Shown: piece by piece, positions 1 through 8,394 of the stretch
How the letters are laid out: every line of letters starts with the position of its first letter
Position numbering within the stretch: position 1 is the first letter of the stretch
Source of the DNA: Alistipes sp.
Lineage (GTDB): Bacteria > Bacteroidota > Bacteroidia > Bacteroidales > Rikenellaceae
Direction of reading: 5' to 3'
Assembly (NCBI GenBank): GCA_022782405.1
Contig: JALFNK010000011.1
Location: forward strand, 1-64,000
DNA length: 64,000 nucleotides
Notes under the pieces: generated by a model
The model's database searches: none
What the model saw: only the letters and a program-made list of their open reading frames with translations
What the model was told of the DNA's origin: nothing
Translations under genes and position numbers: made by a program

Positions 1-44
1 CCGTTTTTGCACTATTTTCAGATAAAATTTCAAAGAATATGAAA

Positions 45-70
45 AAGCGCAGTCGTTAGTGGCTGCGCTT
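45..70 (-). terminator. Stem-loop, possible minus-strand terminator
   Basis: An 8-bp perfect stem (AAGCGCAG at 45-52, CTGCGCTT at 63-70) with a 10-base loop. Read on the minus strand the second arm is followed by a short T-rich run, as in an intrinsic terminator. The gene it would end lies outside the window or is the minus-strand receptor further right, so its role is uncertain. Confidence 0.4.
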
Positions 71-250
71 ATCAAAAATAAGGTTTTATAAGAAAAAAGA
101 ATCAAGTCCAAAATTGGCCAAAAATTCGTATTTCCTTCGTACCCATCTGATTAAATGACTTTTATGGAAAAATCATAACCATTTGCAAACTGTTCAAGAA
201 CGAAAGTCACCTATATACATACGTCCGCCAAAACTAAAAAATGTATAATT

Positions 251-400
251 ATGAAAACAGCAATTGATTTCATTACGTGGTGGACTAACAGACTTGAATA
301 TCTGCTTATATGGATATACCAAAGGCCTTTCCTTGTATGGCTAATTGAAAATGGCTATGACCTAATCCAATTTGCACCATATTTGGTTAATGGCCTTTAA
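251..400 (+). CDS. Small hypothetical protein (49 aa)
   Basis: A 49-codon ORF from ATG at 251 to TAA at 398-400, in the AT-rich first half-kilobase. The peptide starts MKTAIDFITW and is rich in aromatic and aliphatic residues (several Trp, Tyr and Phe). This would suit a short membrane-associated or amphipathic peptide. I do not recognise a family. Codon and base use differ from the GC-rich genes to the right, so it may belong to a transferred or non-conserved segment, or may be chance. No clear -7 box was found before it. Confidence 0.3.
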   Translation: MKTAIDFITWWTNRLEYLLIWIYQRPFLVWLIENGYDLIQFAPYLVNGL

Positions 401-534
401 TAACCTTATTTAGAATATATATTACCACAAAAGATTCCGTATTGCATATGGTACAAGGGACTATGACTTAATTTTGTACATTCAAGTATATAGATGTCAA
501 ACGATAAATCCGTAACGAAAATTTCGCAAATCAG

Positions 535-574
535 CAAAAACAGAAAGTCCGGGCTCTCATATGAGAGTCCGGAC
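535..574 (-). terminator. Intrinsic terminator after the TonB-dependent receptor gene
   Basis: A nearly perfect 28-base palindrome at 547-574 (arms GTCCGG...CCGGAC around CTCTCATATGAGAG, one mismatched pair). On the minus strand it is followed by the T-rich run at 535-546. It lies about 75 bases past the stop codon of the minus-strand receptor gene and ends that unit. Confidence 0.75.
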
Positions 575-648
575 CGAATGTGCAGCCGGAGGATCGCGGC
601 GAAGGATTTGCCGGCCCTACGCCGAATCGGAATCAGGACAGGAGGCCG

Positions 649-2661
649 TCAACGGCCGAAGGTCAGCACGATGCCAGCCGTGCACCAGAATCCCGGAAGC
701 GGGATGCCCCCGATGTCGCAGTAACGCGTATCGGTGATGTTCGATGCATCGACATAGAGGCGGCACCACCCCTTCTCCCACTGCAGACGTCCGTCGAGCA
801 GGAAATAGGGATCGTAGCTGCGCACCTCAGTTACCGACGAGTCGCCCGAAACGGGGTAGGCCGTATATTCGCCGTTGCGGTCATAGACCGACCCGGTCAG
901 CGCCAAGGTCATGCGGCGCAGAAAACGGAACTCGAGGCCGAGGGCCGCCTTGTGGCGCATGAAATCCATGGCGCTCTTGGCGATGATGTCCGCATTGCGG
1001 TCGGTGGTAACGTATCCGTACGACAACGTAACGCGGCGCAGGAACCCTTCGGCCGGGGCACAGACGCCCGTAAACTCCGCCCCGAAAGTATTGAGGCGGC
1101 TGGTCTGTTCGGAGTGCCACTTGCCGCGCCACGCCTCGGGACTCTGATCCGAATCTTCGTACCACACCCAGTCGATGATGTCGCGGCCGGCACGGTAATA
1201 GCCCTGCACCGAAGCGCTCCATATACCGCGGGTATAAGTCGTACCCAAACGCACGGTAATGGCCCGTTCTGGGGTCAGATCGAGGTTGTTGACCTGTGCC
1301 GGGGAGCTGTAATAGAGATCCGTGAAGGTCGGCAGCCGCATCGACTGCGACACTCCCGTCTCGACATGCCAGCCATTGCCTGGCCGCCAGCCGCCCGAAA
1401 GGTTCCACAGCGCCGACGAACCGTACGGCGTGAAGCTCGCACCGCCCGACGCCGAAACATCGAACCGTTCCCAATGTTTTTCGTGCCGCAGCCATACGTT
1501 GCCCGTATGGCGGGCATCGGCATGCGTGTAGTGGCCATGCGGCCGGTCGAGCAATACCCCGAGATTCGTACTGAAGATGTGGTTGTAGGCATAATCGCCG
1601 CCAAGGGTCGTCGTGCCGGCCGACCAGTCGAAATCGCTCCAGAGGCGCGCCCCGACGTTGTCGGTCATATGACGATTCAGACGCGTGCCGCGCGTCCAGT
1701 CATAACGGTCGAAATTCTTACGGTAGCTGGCCGAAGCGCCCAGTGCGAAGCGTCCGATGCGTTTCAGCCATCGGAGCGAGGTCAGAGCCGTCGCCGTATG
1801 CTCCCACTGGTCGGGATTATAGGCGGCATAAAAACCGTTCGATCCGAAGTCGCGGTCCTGGTATCCGGCCTGGAAGTCGAAATACCCGGCCCGCTCGGCC
1901 GTGTAGGTCGCCCGCACATAGGCATTGTAGTTCGAGAAATCGGTATTGTGCCGGTACCCGTCGCTGCGCCGGTAGGATGCGGCTCCGAGCACCGAAAGGC
2001 GCCCTTTGGTAACGGCACCCGAAAGATTCGCATAGGCATAGCCGTATTGGCCGCCCGAACCCTCGAAACGCACATAGGTCGGGCGCAGCGGCGCCGTGCG
2101 GATATTCACCGCCCCGGCATAGGCCCCGACTCCCGGAAGACCGTCGAGCAGCTCCACCGAGGAGATGCAGTCGAGATCCACTGGCAATGCGTGGGATTGA
2201 TGCCCCGTACGGGCATCCGTAAAATCAATACCGTTGAGAAGGACCATGGTCTGGTCGAAAGAACCTCCCCTCACGGAGATGTCGGCCTGTGCTCCCCGAC
2301 CTCCGCGTTCGCGGATATCGACCGACGGCGCGAGGCGCAGAACCGCCTCCAGGGTCGAGGCAGGCTCCGCAGCAAAGGCTTTCCGGTCGAAAAGCGGGGT
2401 GTACGACTGGGCATTGCGCGCGGGAGTCGTGGGACTTCCCGTAACGCCGACCTCCCGGATCCGCAAGTTGCGATACACGGCGGTCGTGTCGGCCTGTTGC
2501 GCCGATGCCTCCTGAGTCGTAAGCATCAGGATCGACATCCCGACGGAGAGTACTCCGATCGTTACGCTGCGGTGGAAACTCGCAAAGACCGACCAGCCCT
2601 TGCGGTTCCAACGCCGCCAGCGTCCCGCCGCGGAGTACGGCTTCATCTGGATGTATTCCAT
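649..2661 (-). CDS. TonB-dependent outer-membrane receptor
   Basis: About 670 aa. The N-terminus has a hydrophobic signal segment ending near EASAQQ. A plug domain follows (around residues 65-170) with motifs ISVRGGSFDQTMVLLNGI and DCISSVELLDGLPGVGAYAG. A long beta-barrel region ends in ...VLTFGR, with the C-terminal aromatic/Arg pattern of outer-membrane barrels. It has no carboxypeptidase-like N-terminal extension, so it is a BtuB/FecA-size receptor rather than a SusC. The substrate is unknown; no riboswitch is seen upstream. The longest reading begins with TTG at 2685. I prefer ATG at 2661, with ATG at 2646 possible. A -7 box lies at 2741-2748. It is transcribed away from cysteate synthase and ends at a strong terminator. 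Confidence 0.85.
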   Translation of the reverse strand: MEYIQMKPYSAAGRWRRWNRKGWSVFASFHRSVTIGVLSVGMSILMLTTQEASAQQADTTAVYRNLRIREVGVTGSPTTPARNAQSYTPLFDRKAFAAEPASTLEAVLRLAPSVDIRERGGRGAQADISVRGGSFDQTMVLLNGIDFTDARTGHQSHALPVDLDCISSVELLDGLPGVGAYAGAVNIRTAPLRPTYVRFEGSGGQYGYAYANLSGAVTKGRLSVLGAASYRRSDGYRHNTDFSNYNAYVRATYTAERAGYFDFQAGYQDRDFGSNGFYAAYNPDQWEHTATALTSLRWLKRIGRFALGASASYRKNFDRYDWTRGTRLNRHMTDNVGARLWSDFDWSAGTTTLGGDYAYNHIFSTNLGVLLDRPHGHYTHADARHTGNVWLRHEKHWERFDVSASGGASFTPYGSSALWNLSGGWRPGNGWHVETGVSQSMRLPTFTDLYYSSPAQVNNLDLTPERAITVRLGTTYTRGIWSASVQGYYRAGRDIIDWVWYEDSDQSPEAWRGKWHSEQTSRLNTFGAEFTGVCAPAEGFLRRVTLSYGYVTTDRNADIIAKSAMDFMRHKAALGLEFRFLRRMTLALTGSVYDRNGEYTAYPVSGDSSVTEVRSYDPYFLLDGRLQWEKGWCRLYVDASNITDTRYCDIGGIPLPGFWCTAGIVLTFGR

Positions 2662-2740
2662 GTGTTTGGAATTAGTGTTAAACAATAAAAAAATTGCGGC
2701 GATCCGTACCGTCCGGCTGCATGCCCGGTACGAACCGCCG

Positions 2741-2748
2741 CAAAGATA
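2741..2748 (-). promoter_or_regulatory. Putative -7 box for the TonB-dependent receptor
   Basis: Read on the minus strand this is TATCTTTG, a match to the Bacteroidetes -7 consensus TAnnTTTG, about 80 bases before the receptor start. No matching -33 TTG is evident, so this is only half a promoter. Confidence 0.4.
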
Positions 2749-2762
2749 ATGGATTTTGCCGA

Positions 2763-4052
2763 TTAAAAAAGCGCCTCGACCTTCGAGACGACCTCGTCGG
2801 CATCGGGATCGAGCGGGAAAACCGCACTCGGTTTCAGGTACCAGAGTTCCTTATTCTCCTTGAAGTGCTCCTCGCCTCCGCCCGTGATATTGAGCATGAT
2901 CGTGGCATCCTTCTCGACCTTTCCGGCCGCTACGGCATTGATGAGCGATGCTGTGGCGACACCCGCCGCCGAATAGATATCAACCCCTTCAAGCTCCTTG
3001 AACAGCTTGCGCGCCTTGCGCGCCATGGCATTCGTCGCCACGAAAATATCGCCGCCCGTGGCCTTCAGCGCATCGTACAGGCCGCCCGTGATGCCGTAGG
3101 GAGGACGGCGGTTCGACAGCACCTTGGCGTCGATGATCTCCGCATCGCGGCGCGCCTTGTCCTCGTCGTAGGGAAGCATCGCACGCGAATCGGCCTGCCA
3201 GGCATCGTACATCGGAACGAACGGAGCATTCTGCGAAACCATCAGCTTCATCGTATTCTGTCCGAAACGTCCGTCGGCGATCAGGCGCTGATTGGCCTCC
3301 CAGGCCGCAATGGCCCCGGTACCGCTGCCCACGGCCTGGAAATAGTAGTCGGGAATACGACCGATGGCCGTAACGGCCGAAAGCACCGTACAGGCCATGC
3401 CGTCGCGGCGGGCGATATTCTTCGCGCCGCCCTCGGCATAGAACCCCTTGCCCTTCAACGCCAGGTCGCTCAAATGGATGGCATCGAAATAGTCGCCGCC
3501 CTGGGCGCAGCAGATCAGCTTGACGCAGGGATCGAGCGGCTGGTCGAACCACAGGGCCCCGATATTGTCATAGGGCACCGAAAGGAGTAGCTTGATCTTG
3601 TTGTCCGAGCAGACCTTGGCGAAGGCCCGGGCCGTATTTCCGGCCGAGGCGACAACCAACACACGCTCCTCGTCGGCTGCGGCACGGGCGCAGACCGAAT
3701 AGGCTTCGGTCTCCTTGAACGAGCAGGTGGTCATCGTGGCGCCGATGGCCGGATAGTAGCCGTTGAAGGTAATCCAAAGGTTCTCCAGCCCGAGGTGCTT
3801 GGCAAGGCCCTTGCTCCGGTAGGTTACGGGCGCCGAGGAGCCCTTGAGCATCCGACGGACGGGAAGCCAGTCGGCAAAACGGTAAAGGCCCCATTCGGCG
3901 GGCTTCACCTCGATCTGACGTTTCGCATATTTTGCGCGGATGAGCGACGGGGTCTTGCACTGCGGATCGGCAAGCATCCAGCCCGAATCTTCGAACTCAC
4001 GCCCCGTTGCCACACATTCGAGTGTGTAGGAGGTAGGTGTAAAATTTTCCAT
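2763..4052 (-). CDS. Cysteate synthase (PLP-dependent, threonine synthase-like)
   Basis: About 429 aa. It resembles the cysteate synthase branch of the threonine-synthase fold, which makes L-cysteate from O-phosphoserine and sulfite. The presumed PLP lysine is in TTCSFKETEA (about K113). A glycine-rich cofactor motif follows (VVASAGNTARAF). The C-terminal half has the ITGGGEEHF and KPSAVFPLDPD motifs. In Alistipes-like gut bacteria cysteate feeds sulfonolipid (capnine/sulfobacin) synthesis; in methanogens it feeds coenzyme M. The first is more likely here (inference). A GTG at 4091 would lengthen it and overlap nspC; ATG at 4052 gives a 35-base gap and fits the family better. It is probably co-transcribed with nspC. 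No acyltransferase or reductase of the pathway lies nearby. Confidence 0.75.
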   Translation of the reverse strand: MENFTPTSYTLECVATGREFEDSGWMLADPQCKTPSLIRAKYAKRQIEVKPAEWGLYRFADWLPVRRMLKGSSAPVTYRSKGLAKHLGLENLWITFNGYYPAIGATMTTCSFKETEAYSVCARAAADEERVLVVASAGNTARAFAKVCSDNKIKLLLSVPYDNIGALWFDQPLDPCVKLICCAQGGDYFDAIHLSDLALKGKGFYAEGGAKNIARRDGMACTVLSAVTAIGRIPDYYFQAVGSGTGAIAAWEANQRLIADGRFGQNTMKLMVSQNAPFVPMYDAWQADSRAMLPYDEDKARRDAEIIDAKVLSNRRPPYGITGGLYDALKATGGDIFVATNAMARKARKLFKELEGVDIYSAAGVATASLINAVAAGKVEKDATIMLNITGGGEEHFKENKELWYLKPSAVFPLDPDADEVVSKVEALF

Positions 4053-4087
4053 GTATCTTTCTTCTGTTTGTTCCGTATCGGTATGAA

Positions 4088-5227
4088 TCACGACATGCGG
4101 CCCTTGAAATCCTCGTAGCCGAACTCGCGGACGATCTCGAGCCGTCCGTCGCCGTGTGCGATGGCGATCGCGGGATGCTGCACGCCGTTGAACATCGTCG
4201 TCTTGACCATCGTATAGTGGATCATGTCCTCGAAGACGATGCGCTCCCCCACTTTCAGTTCATGATCGAAGGCCCAGTCGCCGTAGTAGTCGCCCGCCAG
4301 GCAACTCGTGCCGCCCATGCGCCAGCGCTTCTCCCCTTCGGCGGGTTCATGAGCCCCGAGGATTGCCGGTTTGTAGGGCATTTCGAGGCAGTCGGGCATG
4401 TGGCAGGCAAACGACACGTCGAGCATTGCGGTATGTACGCCGCCGTTTTCGACGATATCCTCGACGGTCGAAACCAGATAGCCCGTACGCCAGGTGAAGG
4501 CGCTGCCCGGCTCGAGAATGAGCCGCAAATGCGGATGGCGCGACTTGAACTCCCGCAGCAGGGCGATCAGCGCATCGCAGTCGTAGTCGACATGGGTCAT
4601 CAGATGGCCGCCGCCCATGTTGAGCCACTGGATGCGATCCAGATACTCCCCGAAATGCCGTTCTACAGCCTCCAGCGCCAGACGCAGGTGCTCCGGCCGC
4701 GACTCGCACAGCACATGGAAATGGAGCCCGTCAATCCCTTCGGGAAGCCCGCCGTGCGCGGCGAGCTCCTCGGCCGTCATTCCCAGGCGCGAGCCGGGGA
4801 CGCACGGATTGTAGAGGTCCGTCTCGACGGGCGAATACTGCGGGTTGATCCGCAGGCCGCACGAAAGGCCGTTGATCAGGGCTCGCTGTCCGAAACGCTC
4901 GAACTGCGAGAGGGAGTTGAAGGTGATATGGTCGCTGCAGCGCAGGATCTCGTCGATGTTGCGGTCCGTGTAGACCGGAGCGTAGGTATGGGCCGGACGT
5001 CCGAACTCCTCGAAAACGAGACGGGCTTCGGCAGCCGAACTGGCTGTGGCTCCGTCGGAATGACGGGCCAGATCCGGAAAGATCCGCCACATGGCGCATG
5101 CCTTCAGGGCGACAATGATTTCCGCGCCCGATTCGGCGCGTACGCGGTCGATGGTCGCCAGATTCCGGGCCAACAGCTCCTCGTCGAGCAGATAGCACGG
5201 AGAAGGCACATTCAGAAAGTCAATCAT
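4088..5227 (-). CDS. nspC: Carboxynorspermidine/carboxyspermidine decarboxylase
   Basis: 379 aa, a PLP enzyme of the alanine-racemase/ornithine-decarboxylase fold (group IV). It decarboxylates carboxy(nor)spermidine in the alternative polyamine route. The PLP lysine is in IVALKACAMW (K42). Other family motifs are GLRINPQYSPVE, GLHFHVLCES, WLNMGGGHLMTH and LEPGSAF. The C-terminal catalytic loop is GGTSCLAGDYYGDW. Length is normal. Its partner dehydrogenase is the next gene upstream on the same strand, but a terminator between them suggests separate transcription. It runs on toward the cysteate synthase gene with a 35-base gap. Confidence 0.93.
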   Translation of the reverse strand: MIDFLNVPSPCYLLDEELLARNLATIDRVRAESGAEIIVALKACAMWRIFPDLARHSDGATASSAAEARLVFEEFGRPAHTYAPVYTDRNIDEILRCSDHITFNSLSQFERFGQRALINGLSCGLRINPQYSPVETDLYNPCVPGSRLGMTAEELAAHGGLPEGIDGLHFHVLCESRPEHLRLALEAVERHFGEYLDRIQWLNMGGGHLMTHVDYDCDALIALLREFKSRHPHLRLILEPGSAFTWRTGYLVSTVEDIVENGGVHTAMLDVSFACHMPDCLEMPYKPAILGAHEPAEGEKRWRMGGTSCLAGDYYGDWAFDHELKVGERIVFEDMIHYTMVKTTMFNGVQHPAIAIAHGDGRLEIVREFGYEDFKGRMS

Positions 5228-5255
5228 CGGGAGGTATATCGTTCAAAAACAAGTG

Positions 5256-5263
5256 CAAAAATA
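5256..5263 (-). promoter_or_regulatory. Putative -7 box for nspC
   Basis: On the minus strand TATTTTTG, matching TAnnTTTG, about 30 bases before the nspC start and downstream of the terminator of the preceding gene. No clear -33 TTG was found. Confidence 0.4.
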
Positions 5264-5400
5264 ACAAAATCCGCGGCATGAGAAGGAACCCAGCCGATGA
5301 TTTGCGGCAAAATAAGTATTTATACCCATCCGTTACAGGCATCCCCGAACCGGAAGGACGGCATTTGCAAGCATGACTTCCGGAATCCGGCCGTGGCTGT

Positions 5401-5439
5401 CGGATGCAAAAAGCAAGGGCGGGATCACCCCGCCCTTGC
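5401..5439 (-). terminator. Intrinsic terminator after carboxynorspermidine dehydrogenase
   Basis: An 11-bp GC-rich perfect stem (GCAAGGGCGGG at 5413-5423, CCCGCCCTTGC at 5429-5439) with a 5-base loop. Five T residues follow on the minus strand. It lies 20 bases after the stop of the minus-strand dehydrogenase and separates it from nspC. Confidence 0.85.
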
Positions 5440-5458
5440 CGCATGCGTATCGGAAACG

Positions 5459-6649
5459 TCAGACTTCGATATCGACATCGAAGAGTTCGTGCCAGGGAAG
5501 GCCCTGCTTGCCGAGTTCCGCAAGGAACGGATCCGGATCGAACTCCTCGACATTGTAGACTCCGGCACCACGCCACAGTCCCTTGGCCCACATCGAAGCG
5601 CCCAGCGCGGCCGGGACGCCCGTCGTGAACGACACGGCCTGCGTACCGGTCTCCTTGTAGGCCTGCTCGTGGTCGCAGTTGTTGTAGATGTAGTAGGTAT
5701 GCTCCTTGCCATCCTTCACACCGCGGATGCGGCAACCAATCGAGGTCTGCCCGTGGTAGTTGGCCCCCAGCGACTTGGGATCGGGCAACACGGCCTTGAG
5801 GAACTGGATAGGCACGATCTCCACCCCATTGTAGAGGATCGGATCGATGCGCGCCATGCCGATATTCTGAATTACACGCAGGTGCGTAAGGTACTCCTGT
5901 CCGAAAGTCATCCAGAAGCGGGCCCGACGGATCGTCGGATAGTTCTTCACGAGCGACTCGAGTTCCTCATGGTAGATGACATACGATTCGCGCTCGCCGA
6001 TGCCGGGATAGTTCAGCGGCTTGTGAATCTCGTGCGGTTCGGTTACGACCCATTTGCCGTCCTCGTAGTAACGGCCCTTCTGGGTTACCTCGCGGATGTT
6101 GATTTCGGGGTTGAAATTCGTGGCGAAAGCCATGCCGTGATTTCCGGCGTTGCAGTCCACGATATCGAGGTAGTGAATCTCATCGAAGTGGTGCTTGGCG
6201 GCATAAGCCGTGAAGATGGCCGTAACGCCCGGGTCGAAACCGCAGCCGAGGATCGCCGTCAGACCGGCGGCCTTGAAACGGTCCTGATAGGCCCATTGCC
6301 ACGAATATTCGAAGTGCGCTTCGTCACGGGGCTCGTAGTTGGCCGTATCGAGGTAGTTGCAGCCACACTCGAGGCAGGCGTCCATGATCGTCAGGTCCTG
6401 ATAGGGCAAGGCTACATTGACCACGATATCGGGTTTGAAGGCCCGGAAGAGTTCGCACAACTGGGCGACATTGTCGGCATCGACCTCGGCGGTCTTCACC
6501 CGCCCGCCGCCGATGGCGGCAGCTACGGCATCGCATTTGGACTTGGTACGGCTGGCCAGCATGACATCCGAGAATACGGGATCGGCAGCAATCTTCTGCG
6601 TTACCACCGTTCCGACACCTCCCGCACCGATAATTAGCGCTCTACACAT
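5459..6649 (-). CDS. Carboxynorspermidine dehydrogenase (saccharopine dehydrogenase family)
   Basis: About 396 aa, starting MCRALIIGAGGVGTVV, a Rossmann NAD(P)-binding motif (GxGGVG) at the very N-terminus. It condenses a diamine (putrescine or diaminopropane) with aspartate semialdehyde and reduces the product to carboxy(nor)spermidine, the substrate of NspC. The saccharopine-dehydrogenase C-terminal domain is visible (ILGCGFDPGVTAIFTAYA, YYIYNNCDHEQAYKETGTQA). The open frame extends to 6763, but the added residues are unlike the family. ATG at 6649 places the start just after the promoter at 6696-6725. Its partner nspC follows on the same strand after a terminator. Confidence 0.9.
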   Translation of the reverse strand: MCRALIIGAGGVGTVVTQKIAADPVFSDVMLASRTKSKCDAVAAAIGGGRVKTAEVDADNVAQLCELFRAFKPDIVVNVALPYQDLTIMDACLECGCNYLDTANYEPRDEAHFEYSWQWAYQDRFKAAGLTAILGCGFDPGVTAIFTAYAAKHHFDEIHYLDIVDCNAGNHGMAFATNFNPEINIREVTQKGRYYEDGKWVVTEPHEIHKPLNYPGIGERESYVIYHEELESLVKNYPTIRRARFWMTFGQEYLTHLRVIQNIGMARIDPILYNGVEIVPIQFLKAVLPDPKSLGANYHGQTSIGCRIRGVKDGKEHTYYIYNNCDHEQAYKETGTQAVSFTTGVPAALGASMWAKGLWRGAGVYNVEEFDPDPFLAELGKQGLPWHELFDVDIEV

Positions 6650-6695
6650 AGGAATCTCTATTTTTAAGAAACTGAAAAATTCGGTTTGACGCCTA

Positions 6696-6725
6696 CAAAA
6701 ATATCGTTTTATTTTGGTAAAACAA
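6696..6725 (-). promoter_or_regulatory. Promoter of carboxynorspermidine dehydrogenase
   Basis: On the minus strand a -7 box TATTTTTG (6696-6703) and a -33 TTG (6723-6725) are separated by 19 bases, the Bacteroidetes arrangement. It overlaps the oppositely directed tRNA-Lys promoter at 6714-6743. Confidence 0.6.
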
Positions 6726-6743
6726 AAATTATCTCTACATTTG
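6714..6743 (+). promoter_or_regulatory. Promoter of tRNA-Lys
   Basis: A -33 TTG (6714-6716), 19-base spacer and -7 box TACATTTG (6736-6743) match the Bacteroidetes primary sigma consensus. The tRNA begins 40 bases after the -7 box. Confidence 0.65.
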
Positions 6744-6782
6744 CACCACCAAAACGGAGCCATACTCCGATTGGCAGACGGA

Positions 6783-6858
6783 GAATCCGTAGCTCAGCAG
6801 GTAGAGCACAACACTTTTAATGTTGGGGTCCTGGGTTCGAGCCCCAGCGGGTTCACCA
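6783..6858 (+). tRNA. tRNA-Lys (anticodon TTT)
   Basis: 76 bases including an encoded CCA. The acceptor stem GAATCCG/CGGGTTC pairs with one T-G wobble. The D arm is GCTC...GAGC. The anticodon stem CAACA/TGTTG encloses loop CTTTTAA with anticodon TTT at 6816-6818. The T arm is CTGGG-TTCGAGC-CCCAG. All canonical features are present, and it stands as a single-gene unit with its own promoter and terminator. Confidence 0.96.
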
Positions 6859-6860
6859 GA

Positions 6861-6899
6861 AAAGAGTTGATAATCAATCGATTGTCAACTCTTTTTATT
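6861..6899 (+). terminator. Intrinsic terminator after tRNA-Lys
   Basis: Stem AAAGAGTTGA (6861-6870) pairs with TCAACTCTTT (6885-6894), followed by a T-rich run. It begins 2 bases after the tRNA CCA end. Confidence 0.8.
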
Positions 6900-7055
6900 T
6901 TTGCACCCTCCCCAGCATCCTTGTTTTGAACCTTCCCAAAAGCTTTTTTCAAGTGCAGGGGACATAGTCTGCGTCCGACTATACACGACGGCGCGAATGA
7001 CCGGCGCTGCCCTCCATCTATTTTCCATCCGCAGGCCTTTTCCGTTTTAATTCAC

Positions 7056-7063
7056 TATATTTG
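7056..7063 (+). promoter_or_regulatory. Putative -7 box of the YdeI-GNAT gene
   Basis: TATATTTG matches TAnnTTTG exactly, 19 bases before the ATG at 7083. A -33 TTG at the right distance is not evident. Confidence 0.45.
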
Positions 7064-7082
7064 CAATATTGAACGGTAAATC

Positions 7083-8192
7083 ATGGAGATCCATAATTTA
7101 TTGAATGCAAAATCGAGGTCGGAGTTGCGCGAGTGGCTTCTGCGAAACCACGACAAGGAGACGGAATGCTGGGTGGTGGTCAAACGGGGACGGCCTATTG
7201 ATGACGACTCCTTCTGGTATGTCGATGCCGTGGAGGAAGCTCTGTGTTTCGGTTGGATTGACAGCACCACCAAAAAGATCTCCGACAAGGAGACGGCTCA
7301 GAAACTTTGTCCCCGGAAACCCCGCAGCAACTGGTCGGAACTGAACAAGGAACGATGTCGCCGCATGGAACGGCTGGGATTGATGACCGATGCAGGTCGA
7401 GCCGTATGGCCCAACAACTCCGGATTCGCCATCGATCCGGCCATTCTGCACGAACTGCAGTCCGACCCTGCCCTCTGGAAAAACTTCTGCCGCCTGCCGG
7501 ACCTCTACAGGCGTGTACGGATTGATACCATTCAGATCAAAAAGAACCAGCCCGAACTTTTCCGGAAACGCCTCGATAAATTTCTCGAAAACACCCGCAG
7601 GGGCATTCTCTACGGCGAGTGGAACGACAACGGCCGATTATTGTCGGGAGATACTGTCGCAGAGGCATTTACATTGAGAGCGTGGCGTGAATCGGACTGC
7701 TCCGCGTTGGCTAAACATCTAAACAACAAGAAAATCTGGGACAATTGCCGCGATGGGCTCCCGTATCCCTACACGGAAGAGGACGCCCTGCGATTCATCC
7801 GATCCGCTTCGGAGCAAAAGGACACCCGGAACTATTGCATCGAAATCCGGCAGGAAGCTGCAGGCAATATCGGATTTATCCGCGGAACCGATGTGGAACG
7901 CTACAATGCCGAGGTAGGTTATTGGCTTGCTGAACCTTACTGGAACCGGGGCTTCATGTCCCGGGCCTTGAAGCAGGCCGTCGAAGACTATCTCCGGCAG
8001 ACGGATGTCGTACGCATCGAGGCTCGAGTCTATGCCGGCAATCTGGGCTCCATGCGGGTTCTGGAGACCGTCGGCTTCCGGGAATGCGGCATCTTCCGCA
8101 AGGCCTGTTTCAAGAATGGGAGGCTGATCGACTGTCACTGCTACGAGTTGCTCGGAGCAACGGATCAACCGGCTTGCGGAGGGCCCCGATGA
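7083..8192 (+). CDS. YdeI/OmpD-associated domain fused to a GNAT acetyltransferase
   Basis: 369 aa with two clear parts. Residues 1-185 resemble the YdeI/OmpD-associated family (REWLLRNHDKETECWVVVKR, EALCFGWIDSTTKKI, PRKPRSNWSELNKER), which is usually a stand-alone ~190-aa protein of poorly known role. Residues ~195-360 form a GNAT domain of the RimJ/RimL kind (TLRAWRESDCSALAKHL, EVGYWLAEPYWNRGFMSRAL, RIEARVYAGNLGSMRVLE, GFRECGIFRKACFKNGR). The acetyl-CoA loop is degenerate compared with Q/RxxGxG/A, as in RimJ-like proteins. The frame is open throughout, so this is a genuine fusion in this sequence. The substrate is unknown. It is monocistronic and convergent with an AraC regulator. Confidence 0.8.
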   Translation: MEIHNLLNAKSRSELREWLLRNHDKETECWVVVKRGRPIDDDSFWYVDAVEEALCFGWIDSTTKKISDKETAQKLCPRKPRSNWSELNKERCRRMERLGLMTDAGRAVWPNNSGFAIDPAILHELQSDPALWKNFCRLPDLYRRVRIDTIQIKKNQPELFRKRLDKFLENTRRGILYGEWNDNGRLLSGDTVAEAFTLRAWRESDCSALAKHLNNKKIWDNCRDGLPYPYTEEDALRFIRSASEQKDTRNYCIEIRQEAAGNIGFIRGTDVERYNAEVGYWLAEPYWNRGFMSRALKQAVEDYLRQTDVVRIEARVYAGNLGSMRVLETVGFRECGIFRKACFKNGRLIDCHCYELLGATDQPACGGPR

Positions 8193-8394
8193 CGCTTGAC
8201 TGCTACATGATTCAGGACCTCCAAGACCTGTCGAAGAGAAGACTGTTCGCCCTTCATCGACATGGCCGCGAGACATATTTTTCGGTCAATCGGGTTCCGC
8301 ATGGATTCGAGATTCATCGACGAAGTAAAAATAGGACGTGCCGACGAATCCCGAGTTCTGATCGGAGACCGGAAATTTCTGGGCAGAGGCTGTT

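Noticed and set aside
580-2688. 702-codon plus-strand open frame
   Set aside because: It lies opposite the TonB-dependent receptor gene. Its translation is Arg/Pro-rich with no motifs, while the minus strand has a full receptor with signal peptide and plug.
6783-6900. Attachment site of an integrated element at tRNA-Lys
   Set aside because: No second copy of the tRNA 3' end and no integrase gene appear in the window. The tRNA is followed by its own terminator.
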